Below, piece by piece: positions 16,964-27,118 of a DNA stretch of 64,000 nt. Source of the DNA: Litoreibacter roseus (GTDB lineage: Bacteria; Pseudomonadota; Alphaproteobacteria; Rhodobacterales; Rhodobacteraceae). The position numbers were made by a program, and so were the translations under genes. The first letter of the stretch is position 1. Each line of letters begins with the position of its first letter. The stretch is taken from NCBI RefSeq assembly GCF_009811795.1, contig NZ_BLJE01000003.1, positions 186,001 through 250,000 of the forward strand, in the 5' to 3' direction. Under the pieces are notes generated by a model that saw nothing but the letters and a program-made list of their open reading frames with translations, searched no databases and had not been told where the DNA came from.

Positions 16964-18424
16964 ATGAGTTTCGACTATGACCTTTTCGTCATCGGCGGCG
17001 GATCGGGTGGTGTGCGGGCGGCACGTGTTGCAGCTGCGACGGGTGCGAAAGTTGCTTTGGCCGAGGAACGTCGTCTGGGTGGTACCTGCGTTATCCGCGG
17101 CTGTGTTCCCAAGAAGCTGATGGTGTTTGCATCTGAATATCGTGACCGAATGCAAGAGGCCAAGGACTATGGATGGTCCGTTGAGGTCGGCGATTTCGAG
17201 TGGGGTGGTTTTCATTCACATCTTCGATCAGAGCTTGAGCGATTGGAAGGCGTGTATCGTGATCTACTGAAAAGCTCGGATGTCGAAATCTTTGACACAC
17301 GCGCGACCTTAAAGGATCCGCACACGATTTCGTTGAAGGACGGCAAGGACGTCACCGCGAAACATATCCTGATCGCAACAGGGGGGCATCCGGTCAAACC
17401 AGATATGCCCAATGCCAACCTTGGCATTGTGTCTGATGATATCTTTCATCTCAAAGAGTTGCCCAAGCGCCTTTTGATCATCGGTGGTGGTTACATTGCG
17501 TGCGAGTTCGCTTGCATCATGCATGGCTTGGGGGTCGATGTGACGCTCTATTACCGCGGGGCGCAGATCTTGCGCGGTTTCGATGACGAGGCGCGCGGGC
17601 TGATCTCTGACATGATGGGCAAGCGCGGGATCAATATTCATCTGGGCACAAACATTGTCGAGATGCGCTTGGCGGGCGACGTAGATGATACCTCACATAC
17701 AGTCACGGCGTCAGATGCTTCCATGGGGCCGTCTAATCTTCAGCAGCAAGAGATGCGGACCAATGATGATGGCGGCACGGATGGTCCGATCTGGATCAAA
17801 AGCTCCAATGGGCGAGAGGCCGTTTTTGATCAGGTTCTCTTTGCGACAGGACGCACGCCGAACACGCAAGACTTAGGCCTTGAGAATACAGAGATTGAGG
17901 TTGGTCGCCGCAGCGAGATCATCGTAGACGAATATTCTCAGACCGCGCAGCCATCTGTTTATGCAATCGGGGATGTGACCAACCGGGTCAATCTGACCCC
18001 GGTTGCGATCCGGGAAGGGATGGCTTTTGTCGAGACCGTGTTTAAAGGTAATCCGACACCTGTTGATCACGACCTGATCCCGTCGGCCGTTTTCACGCAG
18101 CCGGAGCTTGGCACCATAGGAATGACTGAGGAAGATGCGCGCGAGCAGGAGCCCGTCGATATCTACTGTACCTCATTTCGCCCTATGCAAGGTGCTTTCA
18201 TCGGTCGAGAGGATCGCGTTTTGATGAAACTCATCGTAAGTAAGGAGACGGACAAGGTCTTGGGCTGTCATATTGTAGCGCCGGGGGCAGGGGAAATGAT
18301 CCAGCTTGCGGGCGTGGCAGTAAAAATGGGGGCGACGAAAGCGCAATTCGATCAGGTCTGCGCGGTTCATCCGACGATGTCCGAAGAAATGGTGACAATG
18401 AAAACGCCGATGCGCAGCGCCTGA
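16964..18424 (+). CDS. gor: Glutathione-disulfide reductase
   Basis: Gor, 486 residues, reduces glutathione disulfide with NADPH in the cytoplasm. The FAD motif is VIGGGSGGVRAAR; the redox-active disulfide is in GGTCVIRGCVPKK; the NADPH-binding motif is IIGGGYIACEFACI; the catalytic His-Glu pair is in VHPTMSEE. An ATG at 16955 directly abuts the AAGGA ribosome site, so the ATG at 16964 is preferred. Compared with the usual 450-460 residues there is an insertion of about 35 residues near 238-273, rich in Asp, Ser, Thr and Gln, within the NADPH domain just before the ATGRTPNT segment; it could be a surface loop. Catalytic residues are intact. Confidence 0.94.
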   Translation: MSFDYDLFVIGGGSGGVRAARVAAATGAKVALAEERRLGGTCVIRGCVPKKLMVFASEYRDRMQEAKDYGWSVEVGDFEWGGFHSHLRSELERLEGVYRDLLKSSDVEIFDTRATLKDPHTISLKDGKDVTAKHILIATGGHPVKPDMPNANLGIVSDDIFHLKELPKRLLIIGGGYIACEFACIMHGLGVDVTLYYRGAQILRGFDDEARGLISDMMGKRGINIHLGTNIVEMRLAGDVDDTSHTVTASDASMGPSNLQQQEMRTNDDGGTDGPIWIKSSNGREAVFDQVLFATGRTPNTQDLGLENTEIEVGRRSEIIVDEYSQTAQPSVYAIGDVTNRVNLTPVAIREGMAFVETVFKGNPTPVDHDLIPSAVFTQPELGTIGMTEEDAREQEPVDIYCTSFRPMQGAFIGREDRVLMKLIVSKETDKVLGCHIVAPGAGEMIQLAGVAVKMGATKAQFDQVCAVHPTMSEEMVTMKTPMRSA

Positions 18425-18442
18425 CACAGGTTGGTGTGTTTG

Positions 18443-18470
18443 CTTGAATTGAAGGGGTTGCACCCCAATT
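18443..18470 (+). promoter_or_regulatory. Candidate heat-shock (sigma-32) promoter of the hflK-hflC-yjeT-degP operon
   Basis: CTTGAA at 18443-18448 and CCCCAATT at 18463-18470, separated by 14 bases, match the RpoH consensus (CTTGAA, 13-15 bases, CCCCATnT) with one or two mismatches. It lies 48 bases before the hflK start. The same stretch also forms a small hairpin (GGGGT, TGC, ACCCC), which could instead be a weak end structure for gor; no T-run follows it. The heat-shock reading fits the function of the operon but is an inference. Confidence 0.55.
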
Positions 18471-18517
18471 AGTGAGCAGAGCAAAAACAAGAGTAGTTTA
18501 GAAGGGGAATGTACTGG

Positions 18518-19690
18518 ATGGCCGGTAATAATGGCGGACCTTGGGGCGGCGGAAACCGCGGAAATGACGGGAACCGTGGCGGTGATGACCGCGGCGGAAA
18601 CCGCAACAACGGTGGCGGACGCGGGCCAGGTGGTGACGGGCCGCAAATTCCTGAGATTGATGAACTGATGAAAAAGGGCCAAGAGCAGCTTCGGGTGCTC
18701 ATGGGTGGCCGTGGCGGTCGGTCCAATGGTACGGGCGACGGCGGCGACGGCGGTGGCGGCTTTTCCCGCACAACCTGGGTCATGGGTGGTCTCGTTTTGG
18801 TCGCGATCTGGGCGTTTAACTCGTTCTATACCGTGCGTCCGGAGGAACAGTCCGTTGAACTTTTTCTGGGCGAGTATTCCTCGACCGGCAATCCTGGTCT
18901 GAACTTCGCGCCGTGGCCGTTGGTCACCGCCGAAGTCATCCCAGTGACCCGCGAACAAACCGAAGATATTGGCGTTGGAAGTCGTGCTGATAGTGGCTTG
19001 ATGCTGACCACGGACGAGAACATCGTCGACATTGATTTCCAGGTTGTCTGGAACATCAATGATCCCGCGAAATTCCTGTTCAACCTAGCCGAGCCGGAAC
19101 AGACGATCCGCGCTGTATCTGAGTCCGCCATGCGTGAGGTGATTGCGCGCTCGGAACTGGCCCCGATTTTGAACCGGGATCGTCAGGCGATTGCCGATAC
19201 CGCACAACAACTCATCCAAGGTACGATGGATCAGTATGATGCCGGTGTGAATATCGTGCGTCTCAACCTGGACAAAGCGGATCCGCCGCCCGATGTAATC
19301 AACAGCTTCCGTGAAGTTCAGGCCGCTGAACAGGAACGGGACCGGTTGCAGCGTCAGGCTGATGCCTATGCCAACCGCGTGTTGGCTGGCGCACGTGGTG
19401 AGGCAGCGCAGCGTCTGGAAGAGGCGGAAGCGTATCGCGCACAACAGGTCAATCAGGCCGAAGGTGAGGCAAGCCGCTTCCTCGCAGTCTTGAACGAATA
19501 CCGCAAAGCGCCCGAAGTAACGCGCAAGCGTTTGTGGCTTGAGACGATCGAACGCGTCTACGGCGATGCGGACAAGATCATTCTGGACAGCGCCGCTGAC
19601 GGATCGGGATCTGGCGTTGTGCCATACCTGCCACTCAATGAATTGCGTCGCTCTAACCCAGCGGCCGCTGAAACGGGGACAAACAACTGA
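18518..19690 (+). CDS. hflK: FtsH protease modulator HflK
   Basis: HflK, 390 residues. It begins with a cytoplasmic Gly/Asn/Arg-rich tail (NNGGPWGGGNRGNDG and repeats of GG-Asn), followed by one membrane anchor (TTWVMGGLVLVAIWAFNSFY) and then the SPFH/prohibitin domain in the periplasm, with a C-terminal coiled coil (EAQRLEEAEAYRAQQVNQAEGEA). With HflC it forms a large complex that surrounds FtsH and controls its access to membrane-protein substrates. An ATG at 18509 is closer to the GAAGGGG ribosome site, so a start three codons earlier is possible; 18518 (MAGNNGG) is the family-like start. Its stop overlaps the hflC start by one base (TGATG). Confidence 0.95.
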   Translation: MAGNNGGPWGGGNRGNDGNRGGDDRGGNRNNGGGRGPGGDGPQIPEIDELMKKGQEQLRVLMGGRGGRSNGTGDGGDGGGGFSRTTWVMGGLVLVAIWAFNSFYTVRPEEQSVELFLGEYSSTGNPGLNFAPWPLVTAEVIPVTREQTEDIGVGSRADSGLMLTTDENIVDIDFQVVWNINDPAKFLFNLAEPEQTIRAVSESAMREVIARSELAPILNRDRQAIADTAQQLIQGTMDQYDAGVNIVRLNLDKADPPPDVINSFREVQAAEQERDRLQRQADAYANRVLAGARGEAAQRLEEAEAYRAQQVNQAEGEASRFLAVLNEYRKAPEVTRKRLWLETIERVYGDADKIILDSAADGSGSGVVPYLPLNELRRSNPAAAETGTNN

Positions 19691-20568
19691 TGAACAAGGG
19701 TCTCGTACTGTTGATTGCTGTCGGTGTGGTCATCATGATTGCACTGTCATCTCTCTTTATCGTCGACGAGCGTGAAAAGGCGCTTGTCCTCCAGTTTGGT
19801 CAAATCAAGGCTGTGAAAGAAGATCCAGGTCTTGGTTTCAAGATCCCGCTTATCCAAGAAGTCGTGCGTTATGATGACCGGATCCGCGCCCTTGATACGC
19901 CTGCGACCGAGGTCACACCATCGGATGACCGTCGTCTGGTTGTCGATGCGTTTGCCCGCTACCGGATTTCTGACGTCGTGCAGTTCCGACAAGCGGTCGG
20001 CGTCGGCGGTCTGCGGGCGGCAGAGGATCGTCTGGAAGGCATTCTCAATCCTGTGATCCGGGAAGTTCTGGGTTCGGAAGGAGTAACCTCGAACACCATT
20101 CTGTCGGCAGACCGTGCAACGTTGATGGCGCGTATCACAACGCAGGCGCGGGCTCGTGCGCGTCCTCTGGGGCTGGAAGTGGTCGATGTGCGGCTGAAGC
20201 AAACGAACCTTCCGGAACAAAACCTTGAGGCGACCTTCTCCCGGATGCGGGCTGAACGGGAACGGGAAGCTGCGGACGAGATTGCACGGGGTGAAGAAGC
20301 CGCCCAACGTGTGCGCGCCCAAGCGGACCGGACAGTGGTTGAATTGGTGTCGGAAGCCCAGAAGGATGCTGACATTATCCGTGGTGAATCGGATGCGCGT
20401 CGGAATGCAATCTTCGCGGAAGCCTTCGGTCAGGACGAAGAGTTCTTTGAATTCCGTCGCTCCCTCGACGCGTATGAACGCGCTATTCAGGGACGCAACT
20501 CGACGCTTGTGATCAATCCTGACGATGCGTTCTTCGACTATTTGAAGTCAGACACCGGACGGAACTAA
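19690..20568 (+). CDS. hflC: FtsH protease modulator HflC
   Basis: HflC, 292 residues, partner of HflK. A single N-terminal membrane anchor (VLLIAVGVVIMIALSSLFIV) is followed by the SPFH domain with the signature VDEREKALVLQFGQIK, and by a charged coiled coil (MRAEREREAADEIARGEEAAQRVRAQADR) and the conserved YERAIQGRNSTLVINPDD segment near the C-terminus. The one-base overlap with hflK indicates coupled translation at equal stoichiometry, as the complex requires. yjeT follows after three bases. Confidence 0.95.
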   Translation: MNKGLVLLIAVGVVIMIALSSLFIVDEREKALVLQFGQIKAVKEDPGLGFKIPLIQEVVRYDDRIRALDTPATEVTPSDDRRLVVDAFARYRISDVVQFRQAVGVGGLRAAEDRLEGILNPVIREVLGSEGVTSNTILSADRATLMARITTQARARARPLGLEVVDVRLKQTNLPEQNLEATFSRMRAEREREAADEIARGEEAAQRVRAQADRTVVELVSEAQKDADIIRGESDARRNAIFAEAFGQDEEFFEFRRSLDAYERAIQGRNSTLVINPDDAFFDYLKSDTGRN

Positions 20569-20571
20569 AGA

Positions 20572-20778
20572 ATGATCAGCCATATCGCGTTGGCGATCGG
20601 CTTGGTGTTGGTTGTAGAGGGGCTGGTGATTGCACTGGCCCCTTCGCGTTTGGAGGACCTGTTGCGCGCATTGGCGCAAATTCCACCCGAAACGCGGCGC
20701 ATGCTGGGGCTGGCGGCCATTACATTTGGGACAATTCTGGTCTGGCTCGCCAAATCCGCTTTCACGGCAGGCGCGTAG
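20572..20778 (+). CDS. DUF2065 family small membrane protein (YjeT-like)
   Basis: A 68-residue protein with two membrane helices (HIALAIGLVLVVEGLVIAL and MLGLAAITFGTILVWLA) joined by a short basic turn (PSRLEDLLRALAQIPPE). It matches DUF2065, which in many proteobacteria sits immediately after hflC as it does here. Its role in the HflKC/FtsH system is not established. Only three bases separate it from hflC. Confidence 0.88.
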   Translation: MISHIALAIGLVLVVEGLVIALAPSRLEDLLRALAQIPPETRRMLGLAAITFGTILVWLAKSAFTAGA

Positions 20779-20986
20779 CGATGGTGCAGAAAGCTCTATG
20801 TCATAGGCTGCCGCACTGTCACAATGCTCACCACATCTTTACGCCAAGTGCTCAGTGAAACGAGCTACAAATATTGCAACTGAGCAAAAATGCCTCACAT
20901 TTGTCCTGCAACTCAGGCGCCATTGGCGGGGCGTTTGGATCTGACAGGAAATAACAAGAGTAGACATGATGATGAAGGAGAGTGCC

Positions 20987-22453
20987 GTGACAGCACAAAT
21001 CATGACACAGCCGGATAGATCGCGAAGCATCTTGCGCGCTATCTCCGCGCTGGTTCTGGGGCTTGCGTTCATGCTGGCTCACACAATCGCCGCACAGGCG
21101 AAGATGCCGGAAAGCTTCGCGGACCTGGCCGAAAGTGTCAGCCCGTCCGTCGTGAACATCACGACCTCAACAACAGTCGCCGGCGTCGACAGCGGACCAC
21201 GTCCGATCGTGCCGGAAGGTAGCCCGCTGGAAGACTTCTTTCAGGACTTCCTCGACCGGCAACGGGAAGGTCAGCGCCCCCGCAGATCGTCAGCTCTGGG
21301 GTCGGGCTTCGTGATTTCCGAGGACGGCTTCATCGTGACGAACAACCACGTCATCGACAAAGCGGACGAGATTGAGATCGAATTCTTCTCCGGCGAACGT
21401 CTGGACGCAACCGTGATCGGCACAGACCCCAAGACAGACATCGCGCTTCTGAAGGTTGAAAGCGACACGCCCCTGCCATTCGTTCCGTTTGGTGACAGCG
21501 ATGCCGCCCGCGTCGGTGATTGGGTAATGGCCGTTGGTAACCCGCTGGGCCAGGGGTTCTCGGTATCCGCTGGCATTATCTCCGCGAGGGAGCGTGCTTT
21601 GAGCGGATCCTATGATGACTTCATCCAGACCGACGCTGCGATCAACCGGGGGAACTCCGGTGGTCCGCTCTTTAATGTCGAAGGCGAAGTGATTGGTGTA
21701 AACACTGCGATCTTGTCCCCGACAGGTGGGTCCATCGGCATCGGTTTCGCGATGTCTTCCGAAGTCGTGACCCGCGTGATCGACCAACTGCAGGAGTTCG
21801 GCGAAACCCGCCGTGGTTGGCTTGGTGTTCGTATCCAAGACGTCACCGATGATGTGGCGGAGGCTCTTGGTCTTGCCGCTGCTGCAGGGGCGCTTGTGAC
21901 GGATGTTCCCGAAGGCCCATCGAAAGAAGCAGGCCTTGAGGCTGGCGATGTTATCACGACGTTTGATGGTAAGGATGTGACCGATACCCGTGAGCTTGTG
22001 CGCTTGGTCGGTAACACAACCGTTGGCAAGGCGGTCCGGGTGATCGTCGTCCGTGAGGGTGAGACCGAAACACTTTTGGTGACCTTGGGCCGCCGCGAAG
22101 AGGCGGAAAACACCGCAGTTCCAGCTGCTGTTCAGCAGTCTGATCCGGCCGAGACAGAGCTTCTGGGTATGACGGTTGCTGCGCTCAATGACGAGCTGCG
22201 CGAGCAACTTGGATTGGACGAAGACCAGAGCGGTTTGGTGGTCGTGAATGTCGAGGAAGATAGCGACGCCTACGGCAAAGGTCTGCGCGCCGGTGATCTG
22301 ATCGTCGAAGCGGGCCAGCAAAAAATCGAGGATCTGTCCGATCTGGAGTCTCGCGTCGAAGACGCAAGAGAGGCCGGGCGCAAGTCGTTCCTCATGCTGA
22401 TCCGTCGGGACGGCGATCCACGTTTTGTAGCGCTGAGCCTTGAAGAAGAGTAA
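20987..22453 (+). CDS. degP: DegP/HtrA family periplasmic serine protease (Do type)
   Basis: A 488-residue Do-family protease/chaperone. A Sec signal peptide (RAISALVLGLAFMLAHTIAAQA) precedes the trypsin-like domain with an intact triad: His in VTNNHV, Asp in DIALLKV and Ser in GNSGGPLF. Two PDZ domains follow (beginning near residues 260 and 375). It degrades or refolds damaged periplasmic proteins. The GTG at 20987 has an AAGGAG six bases upstream; the in-frame ATG cluster at 20966-20972 has no good ribosome site, so it is less likely. It follows yjeT after about 190 bases, with room for its own promoter, and ends at an intrinsic terminator. Confidence 0.94.
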   Translation: MTAQIMTQPDRSRSILRAISALVLGLAFMLAHTIAAQAKMPESFADLAESVSPSVVNITTSTTVAGVDSGPRPIVPEGSPLEDFFQDFLDRQREGQRPRRSSALGSGFVISEDGFIVTNNHVIDKADEIEIEFFSGERLDATVIGTDPKTDIALLKVESDTPLPFVPFGDSDAARVGDWVMAVGNPLGQGFSVSAGIISARERALSGSYDDFIQTDAAINRGNSGGPLFNVEGEVIGVNTAILSPTGGSIGIGFAMSSEVVTRVIDQLQEFGETRRGWLGVRIQDVTDDVAEALGLAAAAGALVTDVPEGPSKEAGLEAGDVITTFDGKDVTDTRELVRLVGNTTVGKAVRVIVVREGETETLLVTLGRREEAENTAVPAAVQQSDPAETELLGMTVAALNDELREQLGLDEDQSGLVVVNVEEDSDAYGKGLRAGDLIVEAGQQKIEDLSDLESRVEDAREAGRKSFLMLIRRDGDPRFVALSLEEE

Positions 22454-22474
22454 GCGATCTCGAACTAAGAATGA

Positions 22475-22508
22475 AAAAGGCGTCCTGCGGGGCGCCTTTT
22501 TTCTTTGT
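22475..22508 (+). terminator. Intrinsic terminator after degP
   Basis: About 20 bases after the degP stop there is an A-rich lead, a GC-rich inverted repeat (AAAAGGCG pairing with CGCCTTTT around a short C/G-rich interior) and a run of six T. It closes the hflK-degP operon. The A-tract on the other side is too short and interrupted for it to work well in reverse. Confidence 0.85.
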
Positions 22509-22581
22509 TGGACCACGGTTAAGGCGCATCGATACCAGCTTAGGCTGGCAAATGCCGGGCTGCTGCACTAAATGCGGATGA

Positions 22582-23621
<1,040 letters not shown>

Positions 23622-23630
23622 TGTGACGCG

Positions 23631-24899
23631 CTAGTCGCCTAGGGCGCGCCAGCCGATATCTTTCCGATAGAAGCCCTCAGGCCAGTCGATCTGTCGCGTC
23701 ATTTCATAGGCTTTGTCCCGTGCTTCGCTCAGCGTTTCAGCCCGCGCGGTAACATTCAAGACGCGTCCACCTGTTGCAACGATCTGTCCGTCTTTCAGAG
23801 CGGTTCCAGCGTGAAACGTCATCGCTTTGCTGTCTTCCGGTAATTCATCCAGACCGCGAATGGCGCTGCCTTTTTCATAGCTGCCCGGATACCCGTCAGT
23901 CGCCATAACGATAGTGATCGCGTGGTCTTCTGCCCAGTGAACGGGGCGTCCCGCCAAACGGCCTTCAGCGCAGGCATGCATCAGATCCAGCGCCTGAGCC
24001 CCCAGACGCATCATCAGCACCTGACATTCTGGATCGCCAAAGCGGACGTTGTATTCCACAAGGCGCGGCTGGCCGTCTTTGATCATAAGACCTGCATAGA
24101 GAACCCCCTGATAGGGCGTGCCGCGGCGGGCCATCTCATCAACACAGGGCTGGATGATCTCTGACAAGGCACGGGCCGCGCTGGCATCGGTCAGAACCGG
24201 GGCAGGGCTGTATGCGCCCATGCCGCCGGTGTTTGGCCCAGCATCGCCGTCATAAGCACGTTTATGATCTTGCGCGGTGCCGATGGGTAGGACGTCAGTG
24301 CCGTCGCAGAGTACGAAGAACGAGGCCTCTTCCCCGTCCATGAACTCTTCAATGACCACTTCTGCGCCTGCCTCGCCAAAGGCGCCGCCTAGCATATCCT
24401 GAACGGCAGTGATGGCCTCGTCCTCGGTCATCGCGACCACGACCCCTTTGCCTGCCGCCAGTCCATCGGCTTTGATTACGATCGGCGCGCCCTGATCTTC
24501 TATGTAGGCGGTTGCGGCAGCCGCATCCGTGAACCGCGCGTAGCCTGCGGTCGGGGCGCCTGCGGCGTCGCAGATTTCCTTGGTGAAAGCTTTCGAGGCC
24601 TCAAGCCTCGCAGCGGCGGCAGATGGTCCGAAAGTCAGGATGTCTGCGGCTCGCAGGGCGTCTGCCACACCGGCGGCCAGCGGTGCCTCCGGGCCGACGA
24701 TGACGAAGTCGATGGACTGCGCCACCGCAAACTCCACAACCGCAGATGGGTCCTCGATATCAAAAGCGGCGCATTCGGCGATGGACGTCAACCCGGCATT
24801 GCCCGGCGCCACGATCAAGCGGTCGCATTTCGGGTTCTGCTTTACCGCCCATGCCAAACTGTGCTCACGACCGCCGCCGCCCAGGATCAAGATGTTCAT
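23631..24899 (-). CDS. purD: Phosphoribosylamine-glycine ligase (GARS)
   Basis: PurD, 422 residues, the second step of purine synthesis, joining glycine to phosphoribosylamine with ATP. The ATP-grasp motifs are visible: ILILGGGGREHSLAWA at the N-terminus, VIKADGLAAGKGVVVA near residue 142, and EYNVRFGDPECQ in the C-terminal half. Standing alone, it is transcribed divergently from xseA across about 65 bases, which must hold both promoters. Confidence 0.96.
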   Translation of the reverse strand: MNILILGGGGREHSLAWAVKQNPKCDRLIVAPGNAGLTSIAECAAFDIEDPSAVVEFAVAQSIDFVIVGPEAPLAAGVADALRAADILTFGPSAAAARLEASKAFTKEICDAAGAPTAGYARFTDAAAATAYIEDQGAPIVIKADGLAAGKGVVVAMTEDEAITAVQDMLGGAFGEAGAEVVIEEFMDGEEASFFVLCDGTDVLPIGTAQDHKRAYDGDAGPNTGGMGAYSPAPVLTDASAARALSEIIQPCVDEMARRGTPYQGVLYAGLMIKDGQPRLVEYNVRFGDPECQVLMMRLGAQALDLMHACAEGRLAGRPVHWAEDHAITIVMATDGYPGSYEKGSAIRGLDELPEDSKAMTFHAGTALKDGQIVATGGRVLNVTARAETLSEARDKAYEMTRQIDWPEGFYRKDIGWRALGD

Positions 24900-24964
24900 C
24901 GCTGCTTCCCCTCTGCTTGGCCGCGTTCTAAGCTGGCGTCAAAGCCATCACAAGGGCAGAGCAG

Positions 24965-26512
24965 ATGGACCTCATCGAAGACGACGCACCTGGCCGCAAC
25001 GAGCCGGAATTCACAGTCTCCGAAATATCGGGCGCCGTGAAACGCACCATTGAGGGCGAGTTCGGACGGGTCCGTGTGAAAGGTGAGTGTGGCCGCGTGA
25101 TGATTGCCCGCTCGGGTCATGTCTATTTGGACCTGAAGGATGACCGCGCCGTCTTGTCATCGGTCATCTGGAAAGGGCAGGCGGCCCGCCTTGCGGTTCA
25201 ACCCGAAGAGGGGATGGAGGTTGTGGCCGTCGGGCGTCTGACCACGTTCCCCGGCCAGTCACGCTATCAGATGGTGATCGAAGACATCCGACCCGCGGGT
25301 GTTGGCGCGCTGATGGCGATGCTTGAAAAGCGGAAAAAAGTTCTGGAAGCAGAGGGGCTCTTTGCTGCCGAACGCAAGAAGCCGATCCCGTTTCTGCCCG
25401 ATGTCATCGGTGTCGTCACCTCTCCGCAAGGGGCGGTGATACGTGACATTTTGCATCGCCTTCGCGACCGGTTTCCCCGCAAGGTCCTGATTTGGCCCGT
25501 GGCAGTACAGGGCGAGGCATGTGCGCCTCAGGTGACAGCCGCCATCCAGGGCTTCAATGCGCTTGAACAGGGCGGTGCTGTGCCCAGACCCGACCTGATC
25601 ATCGTCGCGCGGGGCGGCGGATCCATCGAAGATTTGTGGGGCTTTAATGAGGAAAACGTGGCCCGCGCCGCTGCGGCCTCGGAAATCCCGTTGATCTCCG
25701 CCGTGGGGCACGAGACAGATACGACGTTGATCGACTACGTGTCGGACAGGCGTGCGCCGACACCCACGGCGGCAGCGGAAATGGCCGTGCCCGTCCGTCT
25801 TGAGCTGCTCTCGACGTTGGATAGCTATGACAGTCGTCTGACCCGTGCGTTGGCGACGATGATACAGAATAAAGGACAACGGCTGCGCGATATGGCGCGG
25901 GCTTTGCCCCGTCCGGATGAGTTGACACAAAACGCCGCTCAGCGATTGGACGCCGCCGCTGTGCGGTTGCCAACGGCCTTGCGCGCTGCGACCCAGACCC
26001 GACGCGTTGCGTTGGAGCGGGCCGCTGCCCCGCTGCGTCCCAATCTTCTGCGTCAGAAAACCAGTCAAATGGCAGACCGGCTCAGCAGAATATCCGATGG
26101 CTTGAACCGCGCCCTGACCACTCGGGTCGAGCGGGAACATGGCAGGCTTGATCGGATGTCTGCAGGCTTGGTGCCACACCGGCTGAGGCAGGACCTTGCG
26201 TCACAAGCTGACCGCATGGCCCGTACCAATCGCGCATTCAACGCGGCAGCGCGCGCGCAGTTGAACACTTGGACGAGAGATCTGACGCGTCTCGACCAGT
26301 TGCGCGAAACGCTTGGGTATCAAGCCACATTGGATCGAGGCTACGCTGTGATCTGGTCCGATGAGAAAGTGGTCACCACCAAGAAAGCAGCCAAGGCGGC
26401 GAAGGCGCTCGAAATTCAGTTCAAGGACGGACGATTTACGCCGACCACAATTCCCCGAAAAGCCAAAGCCGCGTCAAAGCCACCCAGCCAAGGATCCCTC
26501 TTTGACGAATGA
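24965..26512 (+). CDS. xseA: Exodeoxyribonuclease VII large subunit
   Basis: XseA, 515 residues, the large subunit of the single-strand exonuclease that works with XseB. The N-terminal OB-fold carries [10 protein letters not shown] and [14 protein letters not shown]; the central nuclease domain has [36 protein letters not shown] and [18 protein letters not shown]; the C-terminal third is a long coiled coil with repeated ARG-rich heptads. xseB is not in the window. The start at 24965 follows an AGGGCAGAGCAG region and begins directly with the conserved N-terminus. Confidence 0.95.
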   Translation: MDLIEDDAPGRNEPEFTVSEISGAVKRTIEGEFGRVRVKGECGRVMIARSGHVYLDLKDDRAVLSSVIWKGQAARLAVQPEEGMEVVAVGRLTTFPGQSRYQMVIEDIRPAGVGALMAMLEKRKKVLEAEGLFAAERKKPIPFLPDVIGVVTSPQGAVIRDILHRLRDRFPRKVLIWPVAVQGEACAPQVTAAIQGFNALEQGGAVPRPDLIIVARGGGSIEDLWGFNEENVARAAAASEIPLISAVGHETDTTLIDYVSDRRAPTPTAAAEMAVPVRLELLSTLDSYDSRLTRALATMIQNKGQRLRDMARALPRPDELTQNAAQRLDAAAVRLPTALRAATQTRRVALERAAAPLRPNLLRQKTSQMADRLSRISDGLNRALTTRVEREHGRLDRMSAGLVPHRLRQDLASQADRMARTNRAFNAAARAQLNTWTRDLTRLDQLRETLGYQATLDRGYAVIWSDEKVVTTKKAAKAAKALEIQFKDGRFTPTTIPRKAKAASKPPSQGSLFDE

Positions 26513-26514
26513 GA

Positions 26515-26934
26515 TCAACCTGCGGGCGTATAGCTTACGCCGACACCTGGACCGGGACAGGACAGCGGCTGGGTGTCCTGTCCTACAACTGTCAGATCAT
26601 TGACAGGATTGTCGCCAACCACGCGCGCCGATTTGGTGTCTCCTGTCTTGAAAAAGTACCAGCATTGGGCGCCTGCCTGTCCATCGTAAACAAAGCAAAT
26701 CTCGTCCTGCGCCGCGTACCAGATGCCACGCTGGCACGTGCCGTCCAGAAAGGTCCAGATCACCTTGCGCCCGCCCAGATATTGCTCCGCGCCGTAAGGT
26801 GCGCCCCGGCGATTGAAATAAAGCGTGCTGCCCGATGTGAATGCCTCGAACTCGGACGGTGAGATCAGATCAAGATCGTCGGTCGCAGCCGCAGGCGTGG
26901 CCAAAAGGGCGAGGGCAATATAGGATACTTTCAT
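26515..26934 (-). CDS. Small secreted protein of unknown function
   Basis: A 139-residue protein with a clear signal peptide (VSYIALALLATPAAA) and a mature part containing four cysteines (TCQRG, EICFVYD, QCWYFF, LSCPGPG), suggesting two disulfides in the periplasm. Aromatic residues are frequent (ERWGIWYAAQDEICF-like pattern). I do not recognise the family; similar short secreted proteins recur in Rhodobacteraceae. Its stop lies two bases beyond the xseA stop on the opposite strand, so the two genes converge tightly. Confidence 0.78.
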   Translation of the reverse strand: MKVSYIALALLATPAAATDDLDLISPSEFEAFTSGSTLYFNRRGAPYGAEQYLGGRKVIWTFLDGTCQRGIWYAAQDEICFVYDGQAGAQCWYFFKTGDTKSARVVGDNPVNDLTVVGQDTQPLSCPGPGVGVSYTPAG

Positions 26935-27118
26935 GAATTTTGTATCTCAGACACCAGCTGTGAAATCCACCCTTGGGCCCTGTCTCTGACGCCTATCGGC
27001 GAAATGCGTGTCAAATTTGAACGCAACTTGCGCGGTTCTGTCGGAATAGGTCGCATTTGCATCTGTCTGAGGTTCCGACCGGGGTGTAGTTTCCGCTCAT
27101 GAGGTAGGAGGTTCCGCA

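Noticed and set aside
18452-18465. GGGGT-TGC-ACCCC hairpin as a terminator of glutathione reductase
   Set aside because: The stem is five base pairs and is followed by AATTAGTGAG, with no T-run. The heat-shock promoter reading explains the same bases better, though both remain possible.
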